NCBI GenBank assembly: GCA_905193485.1
Contig: CAJJOX010000130.1
Location: 1 to 6,507 of the forward strand
Origin: an uncultured Porphyromonadaceae bacterium
Lineage (GTDB): Bacteria; Bacteroidota; Bacteroidia; Bacteroidales; Muribaculaceae
Reading direction: 5' to 3'
DNA length: 6,507 nucleotides
A program made the translations under genes and the position numbers. Positions 5,797 through 6,507 of this stretch are shown one piece after another (position 1 is the stretch's first letter; the number at the start of each line of letters is the position of its first letter). Under the pieces are notes generated by a model. The model worked only from the letters and a program-made list of their open reading frames with translations. It was not told the origin of the DNA and did no database searches.

Positions 5797-6378
5797 TTAT
5801 TTTGCATAGGTATAGTCATAGTCATAATCAGGTTCGACCGCTACAACTTCCTCTTCTACAATCGCAGGCTCTTCAGGAATGGCTTCCATCGCTTCGTTGT
5901 AGTCCGACATCAGATCCTGCCAATCGACCTCATAGTCGAGCTTTTTAGTCAGTTTTTCGGCTTTCCTGTGAATTTTCTTCCATTCGCGCTGTTTGGATTT
6001 TATTTGACGCTGCAATTCTTTGTAGGCTTTTTTGTTGTCGCCTTTGAGATCGGTTTTTTCGAGAATGTCGTAGAGTTTGCGGTCATGTCTGGCGAGGTCG
6101 CTTTTGTAGAGAAGTTCATAGTAATCGTCAAGAGCTTTTTCCTGCTCGCTTTCGTCGTCGGATTCAAAACGGCTCATGATGTCGTTGAGCCGGCTGTCGT
6201 ATTCATTGCCGATAGCGCCGCACTGGCTGATGGCTTCTGCGAGATCTTCCGTGTTGAGCTTGCCTTTGTCGTCGTATTTTTCGATGAGGTCGTCGCAGGT
6301 CTTTTCGTCGTAGCCCGAGCTGCAGGATGTGGCCGCCAAGGCTGCGAAAAGGATGAGAAGGAGTGATAATTTCTTCAT
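5797..6378 (-). CDS. Lipoprotein of unknown function with acidic, tyrosine-rich tail
   Basis: Encodes 193 residues. The signal peptide ends in lipobox ATSC with predicted lipidated Cys19. The mature start SGYDEKTCDDLIEKYDDKGK, including Cys28, nearly repeats that of the downstream paralog; an extra Cys53 is unique to this copy. Residues about 55-110 are acidic and helical, and about 111-148 form a basic helix (QRQIKSKQREWKKIHRKAEKL). Unlike the paralog it continues into an acidic, proline-containing tail from about 165 (EEPAIVEEEVVAVEPDYDYDYTYAK). No known family is recognised. The chosen start gives a complete signal peptide and lies about 25 nt from the predicted transcription start. It is the first gene of a two-gene unit; both products may act at the same membrane surface, possibly together. 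Confidence 0.86.
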   Translation of the reverse strand: MKKLSLLLILFAALAATSCSSGYDEKTCDDLIEKYDDKGKLNTEDLAEAISQCGAIGNEYDSRLNDIMSRFESDDESEQEKALDDYYELLYKSDLARHDRKLYDILEKTDLKGDNKKAYKELQRQIKSKQREWKKIHRKAEKLTKKLDYEVDWQDLMSDYNEAMEAIPEEPAIVEEEVVAVEPDYDYDYTYAK

Positions 6379-6409
6379 GAGAATAACGTATGTGAAATGG
6401 TGGTTTCGA

Positions 6410-6441
6410 CAAATTTAAGGAATGTTTGGTTATTTTGCAAT
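6410..6441 (-). promoter_or_regulatory. Promoter of the lipoprotein gene pair
   Basis: On the minus strand a -7 element TAAATTTG (6417-6410) matches TAnnTTTG exactly, with ATTG (6441-6438) 20 nt upstream as a one-mismatch -33 element. The predicted start is near 6403, giving a leader of about 25 nt before the start codon at 6378. Confidence 0.6.
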
Positions 6442-6507
6442 TATTTATCCTTAAAATTTGCGGCAGGTCGGCCGGGTGTAAATGAAATGGCGATAAAGCG
6501 CCCCGCC

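Noticed and set aside
6441..6506. Possible C-terminal end of a minus-strand gene entering from beyond the window (22 codons to TAA at 6441)
   Set aside because: Too short to judge, no recognisable motif, and its stop touches the -33 element of the lipoprotein promoter. Another frame is equally open here.
6487..6507. Possible start of a plus-strand gene (ATG at 6487, seven codons to the window edge)
   Set aside because: Only seven codons visible. The upstream TTTG and TAAAATTTG are an imperfect promoter match, so a divergent gene is possible but not supportable.

Overview
The window looks like chromosomal DNA of a gut-type Bacteroidales bacterium; Muribaculaceae is my guess. This rests on Bacteroidetes-style promoters (TTTG, about 20 nt, TAnnTTTG), weak or absent Shine-Dalgarno sequences, a tRNA gene without encoded CCA, a BspA-like leucine-rich-repeat protein with a type IX secretion-like tail, and a GH130 phosphorylase paired with an inner-membrane transporter. 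All supported genes lie on the minus strand, so transcription runs from high to low coordinates.

In transcription order: (i) 6378-5318 holds two adjacent small lipoprotein genes that are clear paralogs, served by one recognisable promoter (6410-6441). (ii) 5317-5104 is a gene-free spacer with one strong inverted repeat and the promoter of the next unit. (iii) 5152-2529 holds a tRNA-Arg(CCU) gene, then after only 19 nt an MFS transporter, then after 41 nt a GH130 family phosphorylase, ending at a convincing intrinsic terminator. No promoter is visible between tRNA and transporter, so tRNA and sugar genes may share a primary transcript. The transporter and phosphorylase plausibly import and phosphorolyse a beta-mannosyl disaccharide, such as one from N-glycan or mannan breakdown. 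(iv) 2464-2099 is a gene-free stretch that is not empty. It has an exact-consensus promoter, a 5'-terminal hairpin, a possible 24-codon ORF, and a terminator whose 5' arm overlaps a competing antiterminator arm. (v) 2098-83 encodes a secreted 671-residue BspA-like LRR protein with two LRR modules and a C-terminal sorting-type tail.

The most notable feature is region iv. It is either an independent RNA of about 250 nt or a transcription-attenuating leader for the surface LRR gene; I could not match it to a known riboswitch or housekeeping RNA. The tRNA-transporter arrangement and the tandem lipoprotein family of unknown function come next.
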